From the NCBI GenBank assembly GCA_031273735.1, contig JAISRI010000178.1, forward strand, positions 1 through 17,979: a DNA stretch of 17,979 bases, written 5' to 3'. This DNA is from Helicobacteraceae bacterium (GTDB lineage Bacteria; Campylobacterota; Campylobacteria; Campylobacterales; SZUA-545). Below the pieces are notes generated by a model, which searched no databases, had not been told where the DNA came from, and saw only the letters and a program-made list of their open reading frames with translations. Shown one piece after another: positions 6,803 to 14,614 of this stretch (its first letter is position 1; every line of letters starts with the position of its first letter). Both the position numbers and the translations under genes were made by a program.

Positions 6803-8314
6803 GTGGCGTTAAAAACGGAAGAGATTAGCGCGATCATTCGCGATCGGATTGAAAATTACGAGCTTAAGCTCGACATTCAAGAGGTGGGCAGAGTCGTTTC
6901 TATAGCGGACGGCATCGCTAAAGTCTATGGCTTGAAAAACATTATGGCGGAAGAAATCGTCGAGTTCGAGGGCGGCGAAAAGGGCTTAGCTCTGAACCTT
7001 GACGAGGATAGCGTAGGTATCGTAGTTTTGGGCAAGGCGGCGGACATTATCGAGGGCACGGCGGTGAAACGCACGGGCAAACTGCTTTCCGCTCCCGTCG
7101 GCGACGGTATGATCGGGCGCGTCGTAAATGCGCTTGGCGAGCCGATCGACGGCAAAGGTCCAATCGAGGCGGCGAAAATCCGTTTCGTCGAGGAAAAAGC
7201 GCCGGGTATTATGGCGAGAAAGTCCGTTCATGAGCCGCTCCAAACGGGTCTAAAGGCGATCGACGCTTTGGTTCCGATCGGACGCGGACAACGCGAATTG
7301 ATTATCGGCGATCGCCAAACGGGTAAAACGACCGTCGCGGTGGATACGATTATCAGTCAAAAAGGGCAAGACGTCGTCTGTATCTATGTGGCTATCGGTC
7401 AAAAGCAAAGCACCGTCGCTCAAGTCGTCCGTCGTTTGGAAGAACACGGTTCTATGGAATATACGATCGTCGTCAGCGCCGCCGCGAGCGAATCGGCGGC
7501 TATGCAGTATCTTGCGCCCTATACGGGCGTTACGATGGGCGAGTATTTCCGCGACAGCTCTCGACACGCCTTGATCGTTTATGACGATCTGTCTAAACAC
7601 GCGGTTGCTTACCGCGAAATGTCGCTTCTTTTACGCCGTCCTCCTGGGCGCGAAGCCTTTCCTGGCGACGTTTTCTATCTACATTCGCGTTTATTGGAGC
7701 GCGCCGCGAAGATGAGCGACGCAAAAGGCGCGGGCAGTTTGACGGCGTTGCCGATCGTCGAAACGCAAGCGGGCGACGTTTCGGCGTATATCCCTACAAA
7801 CGTTATTTCGATTACCGACGGGCAGATATTCCTTGAAACCGATCTGTTTAACTCCGGCGTTCGTCCCGCGATCAACGTGGGCATTTCCGTTTCTCGCGTA
7901 GGCGGCGCGGCGCAGATTAAAGCTATGAAACAGGTTGCGGGATCGCTTAAGGGCGACTTGGCGCAATTTAGAGAGTTGCAGGCGTTTAGCCAATTTGCCA
8001 GCGATTTGGACGAGGTGAGCCGAAAACAACTTGAACGCGGGCAAAAGATGGTTGAAACGCTTAAACAGCCGCCATACTCTCCGATTGCGATCGAAAAGCA
8101 GGTCGCCGTTATTTTCGCGGCTTCCAAAGGGTTTTTGGACGGCGTTCCCGCAAGCTCGGTCAATCGTTTTGAAGCGGAGTTATATCCGTTTTTAGAAGCA
8201 AAATATCCGCATATTTTGGAGGCTATCCGCTCCAAAAAGCAGATCGACAAAGATAGCGAAGCGGAATTAAGGAAGGCGTTGGAAGATTTCCTAAGCGTCT
8301 TTAGCGCGAATTAA
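6803..8314 (+). CDS. atpA: F1Fo ATP synthase alpha subunit
   Basis: Alpha alternates with beta in the F1 hexamer and binds nucleotide at non-catalytic sites. The 503-residue protein has the N-terminal beta-barrel (VGRVVSIADGIAKVYGL), the P-loop GDRQTGKT (169-176) and the VYDDLSKHAVAYREMSLLLRRPPGREAFPGD region. The alpha signature SVSRVGGAAQIKAM comes next and a helical C-terminal domain completes it. The length is normal. The start is GTG at 6803, with AAAGGGG at 6791-6797 as ribosome binding site. The gene appears intact. Confidence 0.98.
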   Translation: MALKTEEISAIIRDRIENYELKLDIQEVGRVVSIADGIAKVYGLKNIMAEEIVEFEGGEKGLALNLDEDSVGIVVLGKAADIIEGTAVKRTGKLLSAPVGDGMIGRVVNALGEPIDGKGPIEAAKIRFVEEKAPGIMARKSVHEPLQTGLKAIDALVPIGRGQRELIIGDRQTGKTTVAVDTIISQKGQDVVCIYVAIGQKQSTVAQVVRRLEEHGSMEYTIVVSAAASESAAMQYLAPYTGVTMGEYFRDSSRHALIVYDDLSKHAVAYREMSLLLRRPPGREAFPGDVFYLHSRLLERAAKMSDAKGAGSLTALPIVETQAGDVSAYIPTNVISITDGQIFLETDLFNSGVRPAINVGISVSRVGGAAQIKAMKQVAGSLKGDLAQFRELQAFSQFASDLDEVSRKQLERGQKMVETLKQPPYSPIAIEKQVAVIFAASKGFLDGVPASSVNRFEAELYPFLEAKYPHILEAIRSKKQIDKDSEAELRKALEDFLSVFSAN

Positions 8315-8323
8315 GGTTGAAAT

Positions 8324-9220
8324 ATGGCGGCTTTAAAAGATATTAAACGCCGAATCAAGAGCGTTAATAACACGCAGAAAACTACTTCGGCTATGAAGTT
8401 GGTTTCTACCGTGAAGCTCAAACGTTCTCAAGAGGTGGCTACGCAATCTCGCGCCTATTCGCAAAAGCTAAACGAAATGCTTTCGACGATCGCAAGGCAG
8501 ATCGAAACCTACCGAATAGGCGGAATCGAGAGCCGTTATTTTGCGCCGCAAGACGAGAAAATCGAGAAAGTCGAAAAAATCGACCTGATCTTTGTTACCG
8601 CCGATAAAGGATTATGCGGCGGCTTTAACTACCGAACGATCAAAACGATAAGCCAGAAACTTGAAGAGTGCCGCGAAAACAAGATAAAAGTGCGTATGCG
8701 CGGCATCGGCAAAAAGGGCGTGGAGTATTTTAAGTTTAACCGCGTGGAGCTTTACGACGAGACGATCGGACTTAGCTCCGCGCCCAATTTTGAAAAGGCG
8801 AAAGAGCATATCGCCAAATCTGTGGGCGATTATATGAAGGGGCTGACCGATCGAGTTATTTTGATCTACAACGGCTTTAGAAATATGATCTCTCAAGAGA
8901 TGCGCGAGATTTTGCTGTTGCCGATCGACATCAACCGCGTAGAGCCGATCGAGGAGCGCTCGATTATCGAGTTTGAACCAAAAGGGGACGAAACGATTCT
9001 TAATACGCTTGTGGAACGCTACGTGGAGTTTAACCTCTACTACGCGCTGATCGACTCGCTTGCCGCAGAGCATAGCGCTAGAATGCAGGCGATGGAAAAC
9101 GCGACGAAAAACGCCAAAGAGTTGGCGAGGACGCTTACTTTGCAATACAATAAAGCCCGCCAAGAGGCGATCACGACGGAACTTAGCGAGATCGTCAGCG
9201 GCGCCGAAGCGATGAAATAA
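8324..9220 (+). CDS. atpG: F1Fo ATP synthase gamma subunit
   Basis: Gamma is the rotating central shaft of F1. The 298-residue protein starts with the coiled-coil helix LKDIKRRIKSVNNTQKTTSAMKLVS, cut here into its recognisable parts: IKRRI, NTQKTT and AMKLVS. It has the Rossmann-like middle with TADKGLCGGFN. The C-terminal helix closes with the family signature around HSARMQAMENATKNA. The length is slightly above the common 285-290 residues. It lies 9 bases after atpA and 17 bases before atpD; TTGAAAGG upstream of atpD supplies the next ribosome binding site. Confidence 0.97.
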   Translation: MAALKDIKRRIKSVNNTQKTTSAMKLVSTVKLKRSQEVATQSRAYSQKLNEMLSTIARQIETYRIGGIESRYFAPQDEKIEKVEKIDLIFVTADKGLCGGFNYRTIKTISQKLEECRENKIKVRMRGIGKKGVEYFKFNRVELYDETIGLSSAPNFEKAKEHIAKSVGDYMKGLTDRVILIYNGFRNMISQEMREILLLPIDINRVEPIEERSIIEFEPKGDETILNTLVERYVEFNLYYALIDSLAAEHSARMQAMENATKNAKELARTLTLQYNKARQEAITTELSEIVSGAEAMK

Positions 9221-9237
9221 TTTTTGAAAGGAAAACG

Positions 9238-10650
9238 ATGGCAGGAAAAATCGGAGAGGTGATTCAGATTACGGGGCCAGTGGTAGATGTTGCGTTTGAC
9301 GATTATCTACCCAAGATTAACGAGGCGATAGAGATTGAAATAGAGCGCGGAGGCGCGAAACAAACGCTTGTTTGCGAAACGGCTATGCACTTGGGGGATA
9401 AGCGCGTGCGCGCGGTCGCTATGGACGGCACGCATGGACTAACTCGCGGTTCTAAAGCGGCGGCGACGGGCGATTCGATTCGCGTTCCCGTAGGCGAGGG
9501 CGTTTTGGGGCGTATTTTCGACGTAACGGGAAAGGTGATCGACGAAGGCGGAGACGTGAAAGCCGCCGCGAAATGGGCGATCCACCGCGATCCTCCCAGT
9601 TTTGAAGAGCAGGGCGCGAAAACCGAAACCTTTGAAACGGGTATAAAGGTAATCGATCTATTGGCTCCGTATCCAAAAGGCGGCAAGGTCGGCTTGTTTG
9701 GCGGCGCGGGCGTGGGCAAAACCGTGATTATTATGGAGTTAATTCACAACGTCGCCTACAAATATAGCGGCTATTCGGTTTTTGCGGGCGTGGGCGAGCG
9801 TACGCGGGAGGGCAACGACCTTTATAACGAGATGAAAGAGGGCGGGGTACTTGAAAAAGTCGCCCTCTGTTACGGGCAGATGAACGAACCGCCCGGCGCG
9901 AGAAGCCGTATCGCTTTGACGGGCTTAACGATGGCGGAATACTTCCGCGACGAGATGGGTTTGGACGTGTTGATGTTTATCGATAACATCTTTCGTTACG
10001 CGCAAGCTGGTTCGGAGATGTCCGCTTTATTGGGGCGGATTCCATCTGCGGTGGGTTACCAACCGACGCTTGCGCGCGAAATGGGATCGCTACAAGAACG
10101 GATCACTTCCACCAAAAAAGGCTCTATCACTTCGGTTCAGGCGGTTTACGTTCCCGCCGACGACTTGACCGACCCCGCGCCCGCTTCGGTCTTTAGCCAC
10201 CTCGACGCGACAACCGTGCTCGATCGCCGTATCGCGGAAAAGGGTATCTATCCCGCCGTCGATCCGCTTGGCTCTACCAGCCGCTTGCTCGATCCGCAGA
10301 TCGTGGGCGAAGAACATTACGCGGTTGCGAGAAACGTTCAAAAAACGTTGCAAAAATATAGAGACTTGCAAGATATTATTGCCATTTTGGGTATGGACGA
10401 ACTTTCCGAAGACGATAAACTTGTCGTTTATCGCGCCCGCAAGATCGAAAGGTTGCTGTCGCAACCGTTTTTCGTCGCGGAGGTATTTACGGGAAGCGCG
10501 GGAAAATACGTTGCCTTAACCGATACGATCAGGGCGTTTAAAGAGGTTTTAGAGGGTAAATACGACGCGCTACCAGAAGCCGCTTTCTATATGGTCGGCG
10601 GTATCGAAGAGGTTATAGCCAAAGCGGAGTCGCTTAAGGCAAAAGCATAA
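9238..10650 (+). CDS. atpD: F1Fo ATP synthase beta subunit
   Basis: Beta carries the catalytic nucleotide sites of F1. The 470-residue protein has the N-terminal barrel (GKIGEVIQITGPVVDVAFD) and the P-loop GGAGVGKT (155-162). GVGERTREGNDLYNEM supplies the catalytic glutamate (GER). LMFIDNIFRYAQAGSEMSALLGR follows, with DELSEDDK near 385, the loop that contacts gamma. The length is normal. ATG is preceded by GAAAGGAAAACG. Confidence 0.98.
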   Translation: MAGKIGEVIQITGPVVDVAFDDYLPKINEAIEIEIERGGAKQTLVCETAMHLGDKRVRAVAMDGTHGLTRGSKAAATGDSIRVPVGEGVLGRIFDVTGKVIDEGGDVKAAAKWAIHRDPPSFEEQGAKTETFETGIKVIDLLAPYPKGGKVGLFGGAGVGKTVIIMELIHNVAYKYSGYSVFAGVGERTREGNDLYNEMKEGGVLEKVALCYGQMNEPPGARSRIALTGLTMAEYFRDEMGLDVLMFIDNIFRYAQAGSEMSALLGRIPSAVGYQPTLAREMGSLQERITSTKKGSITSVQAVYVPADDLTDPAPASVFSHLDATTVLDRRIAEKGIYPAVDPLGSTSRLLDPQIVGEEHYAVARNVQKTLQKYRDLQDIIAILGMDELSEDDKLVVYRARKIERLLSQPFFVAEVFTGSAGKYVALTDTIRAFKEVLEGKYDALPEAAFYMVGGIEEVIAKAESLKAKA

Positions 10651-10662
10651 AAAGGATACGCG

Positions 10663-11055
10663 ATGAGCGTTTTACATCTTGAAGTGATCACGCCGCTAGG
10701 CAAGGTTTTTGCGGGCGACGTTAAAAGCGTAACCTTACCGGGCGCGGACGGGGAGTTTGGCGTGTTGCCCCATCACGCATCGCTGGTTTCGCTTCTCTCG
10801 GCTGGCGTGATCGACATACAAAAACAGGACGATCGTATTGAAAGCATCGCGATCGACGCGGGTTACGCGGAGATCGCGGCGGATAAGATGATCGTATTAG
10901 TAGACGGCGCCGTGCCGATCAAAGGCGAAAGCGAAGGCGAGGTCGCTAAAGCGCTCGACGCGGCTAAACAGCTTTTACGCGAGGCGCACGATTCGCGCTT
11001 GTTGCTTTCCGCCGTGGAGTCGCGTATCGAAACTACGGCTCGCTCGCAAGTTTAG
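10663..11055 (+). CDS. atpC: F1Fo ATP synthase epsilon subunit
   Basis: Epsilon attaches to gamma, couples rotation to Fo and can inhibit ATP hydrolysis. The 130-residue protein begins LHLEVITPLGKVFAGDVKSV and has the characteristic LPGADGEFGVLPHHASLV segment of the beta-sandwich domain. A helical C-terminal part (about 90-130) follows. It is the last ATP synthase gene here; c (atpE) and a (atpB) subunits must be encoded elsewhere, as is usual in this phylum. tolQ starts 9 bases after its stop. Confidence 0.95.
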   Translation: MSVLHLEVITPLGKVFAGDVKSVTLPGADGEFGVLPHHASLVSLLSAGVIDIQKQDDRIESIAIDAGYAEIAADKMIVLVDGAVPIKGESEGEVAKALDAAKQLLREAHDSRLLLSAVESRIETTARSQV

Positions 11056-11064
11056 GGGGCGAAG

Positions 11065-11607
11065 TTGATAGCGTGGATTGACAAGGCTGGAACGGTCGCA
11101 GTGATCGTCGCGGTTTGGCTATTTGTATATTTGGTTTTAGTGGTCTGGATCTTTCTATACCGCTATTTTGTGTTGAGAGGTTGGGCGAAGCGCGAAAACG
11201 GCTCCGTTCAATCGCTTCTTGGCGGCGCGGAACGTCCAAACTTTGATTCGTCGCTCTATCCGTGCGTGCGACAGAGCTTCGGTCCGGAGCTGATGAAGGC
11301 GTGTTACGAATCGGCTACAAAAGATTCCACCAAGCTCTTGACCTCTATTAGCGCGATCGCTTCGACCGCTCCGTTCGTGGGTTTATTTGGAACGATTGTC
11401 GGTATTTTGCAGGCTTTCGCTGGTTTTAGCGAAGGCGTTACGCTTTCTACCGTAGCGCCCGCGATTAGCGAGGCGTTGGTTGTAACCGCTATGGGAATCG
11501 TCGTGGCGATTCCCGCCTATTGGACGCACCTGTTACTGAAACGAAAGGCTTACGAGGTAACAAACGCGATCAAAGTCCAAATAGATATTTTATTGTCGCG
11601 TACATAG
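11065..11607 (+). CDS. tolQ: TolQ/ExbB-family proton channel subunit
   Basis: TolQ and TolR form the inner-membrane motor that uses the proton gradient to energise TolA/TonB-like proteins. The 180-residue protein has a membrane helix at about 11-33. A cytoplasmic segment follows, then two further helices at about 92-117 (TAPFVGLFGTIVGIL) and 132-155 (ISEALVVTAMGIVVAIPAY); both are hallmark MotA/TolQ/ExbB motifs. The start is TTG at 11065, with AGGGGGCGA just upstream. It is called TolQ rather than ExbB because tolB, pal and cpoB follow; sequence alone does not separate the two firmly. Confidence 0.88.
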   Translation: MIAWIDKAGTVAVIVAVWLFVYLVLVVWIFLYRYFVLRGWAKRENGSVQSLLGGAERPNFDSSLYPCVRQSFGPELMKACYESATKDSTKLLTSISAIASTAPFVGLFGTIVGILQAFAGFSEGVTLSTVAPAISEALVVTAMGIVVAIPAYWTHLLLKRKAYEVTNAIKVQIDILLSRT

Positions 11608-11609
11608 CT

Positions 11610-11999
11610 ATGGATTGGGACGAAAAACCTGAAATAAACATTACGCCGCTTGTCGATGTAATGTTGGTATTGGTAGCGATTTTGATGCTTACTATGCCTA
11701 TGCTTCTTTTTGAAGAGAGGATCGCCGTCCCAAAGGGAAGTAAACAGGCGCCCATTGGAGAAAGCGCCTCGATCGTGATTAGAATCGACGCGAAAAAAGA
11801 TGTGTGGGTAGGCAAACAAAAGTTTGAGTTTGAATCGTTTCCGGATAGCTTTATGCTCTACTCCAATCAGTTTCCCGATCGGACGCACAAGGTGTTGATC
11901 GCCGCCGACGGCGATATAAACTACAAAGATATAGTCTATATCTTAAAAAGCGTTAAAGCGGCTCGATTTACTCAGATCGCGCTAGTTACCAATGGATGA
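11610..11999 (+). CDS. tolR: TolR/ExbD-family motor subunit
   Basis: This is the partner of TolQ. The 129-residue protein has a short cytoplasmic N-terminus (MDWDEKPEINITPLVD) and one membrane helix (about 16-36) that contains the proton-carrying aspartate D16 in the PLVDVMLVL motif. A periplasmic domain follows and ends IALVTNG. The ATG at 11610 is 2 bases after the tolQ stop, so translation is probably coupled. An in-frame ATG at 11520 exists but would add 30 unlike residues lying inside tolQ, so it was not used. The 3' end overlaps the next gene by 8 bases. Confidence 0.88.
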   Translation: MDWDEKPEINITPLVDVMLVLVAILMLTMPMLLFEERIAVPKGSKQAPIGESASIVIRIDAKKDVWVGKQKFEFESFPDSFMLYSNQFPDRTHKVLIAADGDINYKDIVYILKSVKAARFTQIALVTNG

Positions 12000-12720
12000 A
12001 AGAGGTTCTCCGGGTTGGTTTTGTTTAAGCGGGACAATCTCGCTTGCGATCAGCGCGGCGTTTTTCGCTGGATTGCTCTCCTATTTGCTATACCGCGCTC
12101 CTACTTTCTCTTTTTCGCCTAGCGAGCTTTGGGAAGATTTTGAGATTGACGAGGCGTGGCTTAAAGATCTTTCCGTCCAACAGGTCGATCTAGTAGACGA
12201 GATGGGCGATCTGAAAGAGGAGCGGGTTTCGCCGCAAAAGAGCGTCGCGGAGAGCGTGAAAGAGCTTTTTGGCGAAAGCAACTCTACGGCTAAACCAGAG
12301 GAGCTTTTAACGCAAGTAACGCCGATCGTAGGCAGAGTGGCGATTCCCGATTTCAAACTCGACGATACGCGCGACGTGAAAAAGCCCGATCTAGCGGCGT
12401 TTAAGGCGCTTAATACGTCGAAGCCTTCCGCGCAAGAGGCGGCGACGCAAAAATCGTTAGAGGCGCGTTACTATAAAGAGCTTTACAAACGCCTTTACAA
12501 CGCGTGGCAGGTTAGGAATAGCGATTTGGGTAGAATGGCGCGTATCGAGATGCGCGTCGATCGCGGCGGCGAGTTTACCTATCGGATTGTCAGCGCGCCG
12601 GACGATCCCTCTTATAGGGAGCGTCTGATCGCGGCTTTGAAGATAGCGCAACAATCGAAGCTGGAGCCGCCGCCCAGAGCGCTAACGTTAAATCTCGATT
12701 TTCAGGTTAAGGAGGAGTAG
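11992..12720 (+). CDS. tolA: TolA/TonB-like energy transducer
   Basis: This protein is expected to span the periplasm and transmit TolQR energy to TolB/Pal at the outer membrane. The 242-residue sequence has a single N-terminal membrane helix (about 12-34, ISLAISAAFFAGLLSYLLY). A charged middle (about 45-155) follows. The C-terminal domain runs from about 160 (YYKELYKRLYNAWQVRN, then IEMRVDRGGEFTYRIVSAP and LIAALKIAQQSKLEPPP), which resembles the TonB/TolA C-terminal fold. It lacks both the long Pro-Lys repeat of TonB and the long Ala-Lys helix of TolA. The assignment therefore rests on domain plan and position between tolR and tolB. Confidence 0.75.
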   Translation: MDERGSPGWFCLSGTISLAISAAFFAGLLSYLLYRAPTFSFSPSELWEDFEIDEAWLKDLSVQQVDLVDEMGDLKEERVSPQKSVAESVKELFGESNSTAKPEELLTQVTPIVGRVAIPDFKLDDTRDVKKPDLAAFKALNTSKPSAQEAATQKSLEARYYKELYKRLYNAWQVRNSDLGRMARIEMRVDRGGEFTYRIVSAPDDPSYRERLIAALKIAQQSKLEPPPRALTLNLDFQVKEE

Positions 12721-12723
12721 CAA

Positions 12724-13998
12724 ATGCGTTTGTTTCTTGCGTGTTTATTTCTGTCGATTGGGCTTTTTGCCGCCGACGCCACTATAACGATCACTAAAAC
12801 GGTACCGACGCCGTTTAATATCGTGGTAGAGTCTAAAACGGGCGGAGCTTCGCAGATCGATAAGGTAGTTGGCAACTCGATCAGAGTCGATCTGACTACG
12901 GCGGGGTTTTTCAACGTATTGAATTCGCCCGAAGGTTCTAGCGCTTCTTTGCCTTTCGATAGCCAAATCTATCAAAAAGCTGGGTTGCACTACATTTTAC
13001 GTTACGAGCTTTCTATCAAGGATACTCAGCTTCGTATGCAGGCTCAAGTCTATGACGTGAAGGCGAAGAAGATTTTATTTTCGACGAAAGACCCCTATAC
13101 GGTTACCAACGCCAACAATCGCCACGTTTTTTTGGCGCACCATTTGATTATGGATCTAGCCGATAAAATGGGAATCGGCGGCTTGGATTGGATGAATCGT
13201 TATGTGATTTTGGCGCGGCAAACGGGCAAAAAAGAGACGGAGATTATGATCGCGGATTATACGCTCCAATTTCGCCAACGCATTGTGCGCGGCGGCTTTA
13301 ACGTCTTTCCAAAATGGGCGGATAGCAAACAGACTACTTTTTATTACACCCATTACGAAAAAAAGCCCACGCTCTATAAGGTCGAGCTAAAAACGGGAAT
13401 CAAGACGAAAATTTTAGATAGCGAAGGTATGCTGGTATGCTCCGACGTAAGCAAGGACGGGCGAAAACTCCTGCTAACTATGGCGGATAACGATCAGCCC
13501 GATATTTACGAATACGACACGATAACCCGCAAGAAAACGCGGCTGACGAACTTTAGAGGTATCGACGTTAATGGACGCTACCTCGAAAACGACGCGTCGT
13601 TTGTTTTCGTAACCGATCGATTGGGCTATCCGGAAATCTTTTACGCCAAAATCGCCAACCCTGAAAACGCCGAGCAGTTTATATTTAAGGGGCGCAACAA
13701 CAACTATATTACCACTTGCGGCGATAGGGCGGTTTTTGTTAGCCGCGATACGGCGAGCGCGTTTGAAAACAACACCTTTAACCTCTATCTTGTCTCGACG
13801 AAAAGCAACTATATGAGACAGCTCACCGCGACGGGCAAGAACAACTTTCCGCGATTTTCAAGGACGTGCGACACAATTTTGCACACCAAAGAGATCAAGC
13901 GAAATAAAGAGGGAGCGCTTGCCGTTATACGTTTAGACTATAATAAAGCGCCGTTTATGCCTACGTTGGAAGGCTCTATTCAGTCGTTTGACTGGTAG
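12724..13998 (+). CDS. tolB: Tol-Pal system beta-propeller protein TolB
   Basis: TolB is a periplasmic protein that binds Pal and is released by TolA. The 424-residue protein has a clear signal peptide (MRLFLACLFLSIGLFAADA) and an N-terminal TolB domain (about 20-140) with YILRYELSIKDTQL-like strands. A beta-propeller from about 155 follows, with repeated F-P-K-W-A-D, L-V-C-S-D-V-S-K-D-G, D-I-Y-E-Y-D and N-F-P-R-F-S blades. GGAGGAG ends 7 bases before the ATG. The length is typical. A 70-base gap separates it from pal. Confidence 0.93.
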   Translation: MRLFLACLFLSIGLFAADATITITKTVPTPFNIVVESKTGGASQIDKVVGNSIRVDLTTAGFFNVLNSPEGSSASLPFDSQIYQKAGLHYILRYELSIKDTQLRMQAQVYDVKAKKILFSTKDPYTVTNANNRHVFLAHHLIMDLADKMGIGGLDWMNRYVILARQTGKKETEIMIADYTLQFRQRIVRGGFNVFPKWADSKQTTFYYTHYEKKPTLYKVELKTGIKTKILDSEGMLVCSDVSKDGRKLLLTMADNDQPDIYEYDTITRKKTRLTNFRGIDVNGRYLENDASFVFVTDRLGYPEIFYAKIANPENAEQFIFKGRNNNYITTCGDRAVFVSRDTASAFENNTFNLYLVSTKSNYMRQLTATGKNNFPRFSRTCDTILHTKEIKRNKEGALAVIRLDYNKAPFMPTLEGSIQSFDW

Positions 13999-14028
13999 CT
14001 TTTCAACATACTTTAACAAGTTATTAGG

Positions 14029-14034
14029 TATGAT
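14029..14034 (+). promoter_or_regulatory. Possible -10 box for pal
   Basis: TATGAT occurs in the 70-base gap between tolB and pal, 34 bases before the pal start codon, in an AT-rich setting. No good -35 box is visible. It could give extra transcription of pal and cpoB beyond read-through; the evidence is only a consensus match. Confidence 0.3.
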
Positions 14035-14068
14035 ATGCGGTTGTCAATTCATAAAAGGAGTAAAGGGG

Positions 14069-14605
14069 ATGAAGAAGCTCATCTTCACAGGGATTCTGGC
14101 TGCGACGTTAATCGCGTTAGCCGGTTGCGGTAGCAAGGCCGAAGTAGCGCCTAGCGAAGAGGAAACGACTACGACGACGGAAGAGGAAACTACGACCGTC
14201 GAAGACGGCGACGAAGTAACGACGGAAGGCGTCGAGGAGCTTGAAGGCGACGAGGATACCGCTACATATAGCGGCGAAAAATTGCCGGCAGTCTATTTTG
14301 ACTTTGACCGTTTTGAAATTCGCGCCGATCAACAAGACTCGATCAGCGATATAGCGAGCGCGGTTTCAGGCGGCGGCGCAACCTTTAGAATCGAAGGCAA
14401 CTGCGACGAGTGGGGCACGGAGGAGTATAACTACGCTCTTGGTCTTAAAAGAGCGAAAAGCGTTCAAGACGCGCTTGTTAGAGCTGGAGTTAGCGAATCG
14501 CAACTTACTTTGATTAGTTACGGCGAATCTAACCCGGTCTGCACGCAAAGCAACGCTAACTGCTGGCGCGAAAATCGTCGCGTAGAAGTAACCGTTCTAC
14601 CGTAA
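14069..14605 (+). CDS. pal: Peptidoglycan-associated lipoprotein Pal
   Basis: Pal anchors the outer membrane to peptidoglycan and binds TolB. The 178-residue protein has a lipoprotein signal peptide (MKKLIFTGILAATLIALAGC) with the L-A-G-C lipobox, so Cys20 should be acylated. A Glu/Thr-rich linker (about residues 28-66) follows. The OmpA-like domain contains VYFDFDRFEI, EGNCDEWGTEEYNYALGLKRA and WRENRRVEV, the peptidoglycan-binding signatures. Two cysteines near the end (PVCTQSNANC) could form a disulfide. ATG at 14069 is chosen because AAAGGAG ends 8 bases upstream and the signal peptide begins there; an in-frame ATG at 13988 inside tolB would add 27 unlikely residues. Confidence 0.95.
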   Translation: MKKLIFTGILAATLIALAGCGSKAEVAPSEEETTTTTEEETTTVEDGDEVTTEGVEELEGDEDTATYSGEKLPAVYFDFDRFEIRADQQDSISDIASAVSGGGATFRIEGNCDEWGTEEYNYALGLKRAKSVQDALVRAGVSESQLTLISYGESNPVCTQSNANCWRENRRVEVTVLP

Positions 14606-14614
14606 ATCGGATAG

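Noticed and set aside
7675..8250. Long antisense open frame of 191 codons opposite atpA, with others opposite atpG (8612-9163) and atpD (9303-9719)
   Set aside because: They mirror the codon bias of well-recognised ATP synthase genes, have low-complexity Ser/Ala/Arg-rich translations and no ribosome binding context of note.
11520..11609. Upstream in-frame extension of tolR inside tolQ
   Set aside because: The added 30 residues are unlike TolR and overlap tolQ; the short cytoplasmic N-terminus from 11610 fits the family.
13988..14068. Upstream in-frame extension of pal from an ATG inside tolB
   Set aside because: It would bury the lipoprotein signal peptide, while the ATG at 14069 has a strong ribosome binding site and starts exactly at the signal peptide.
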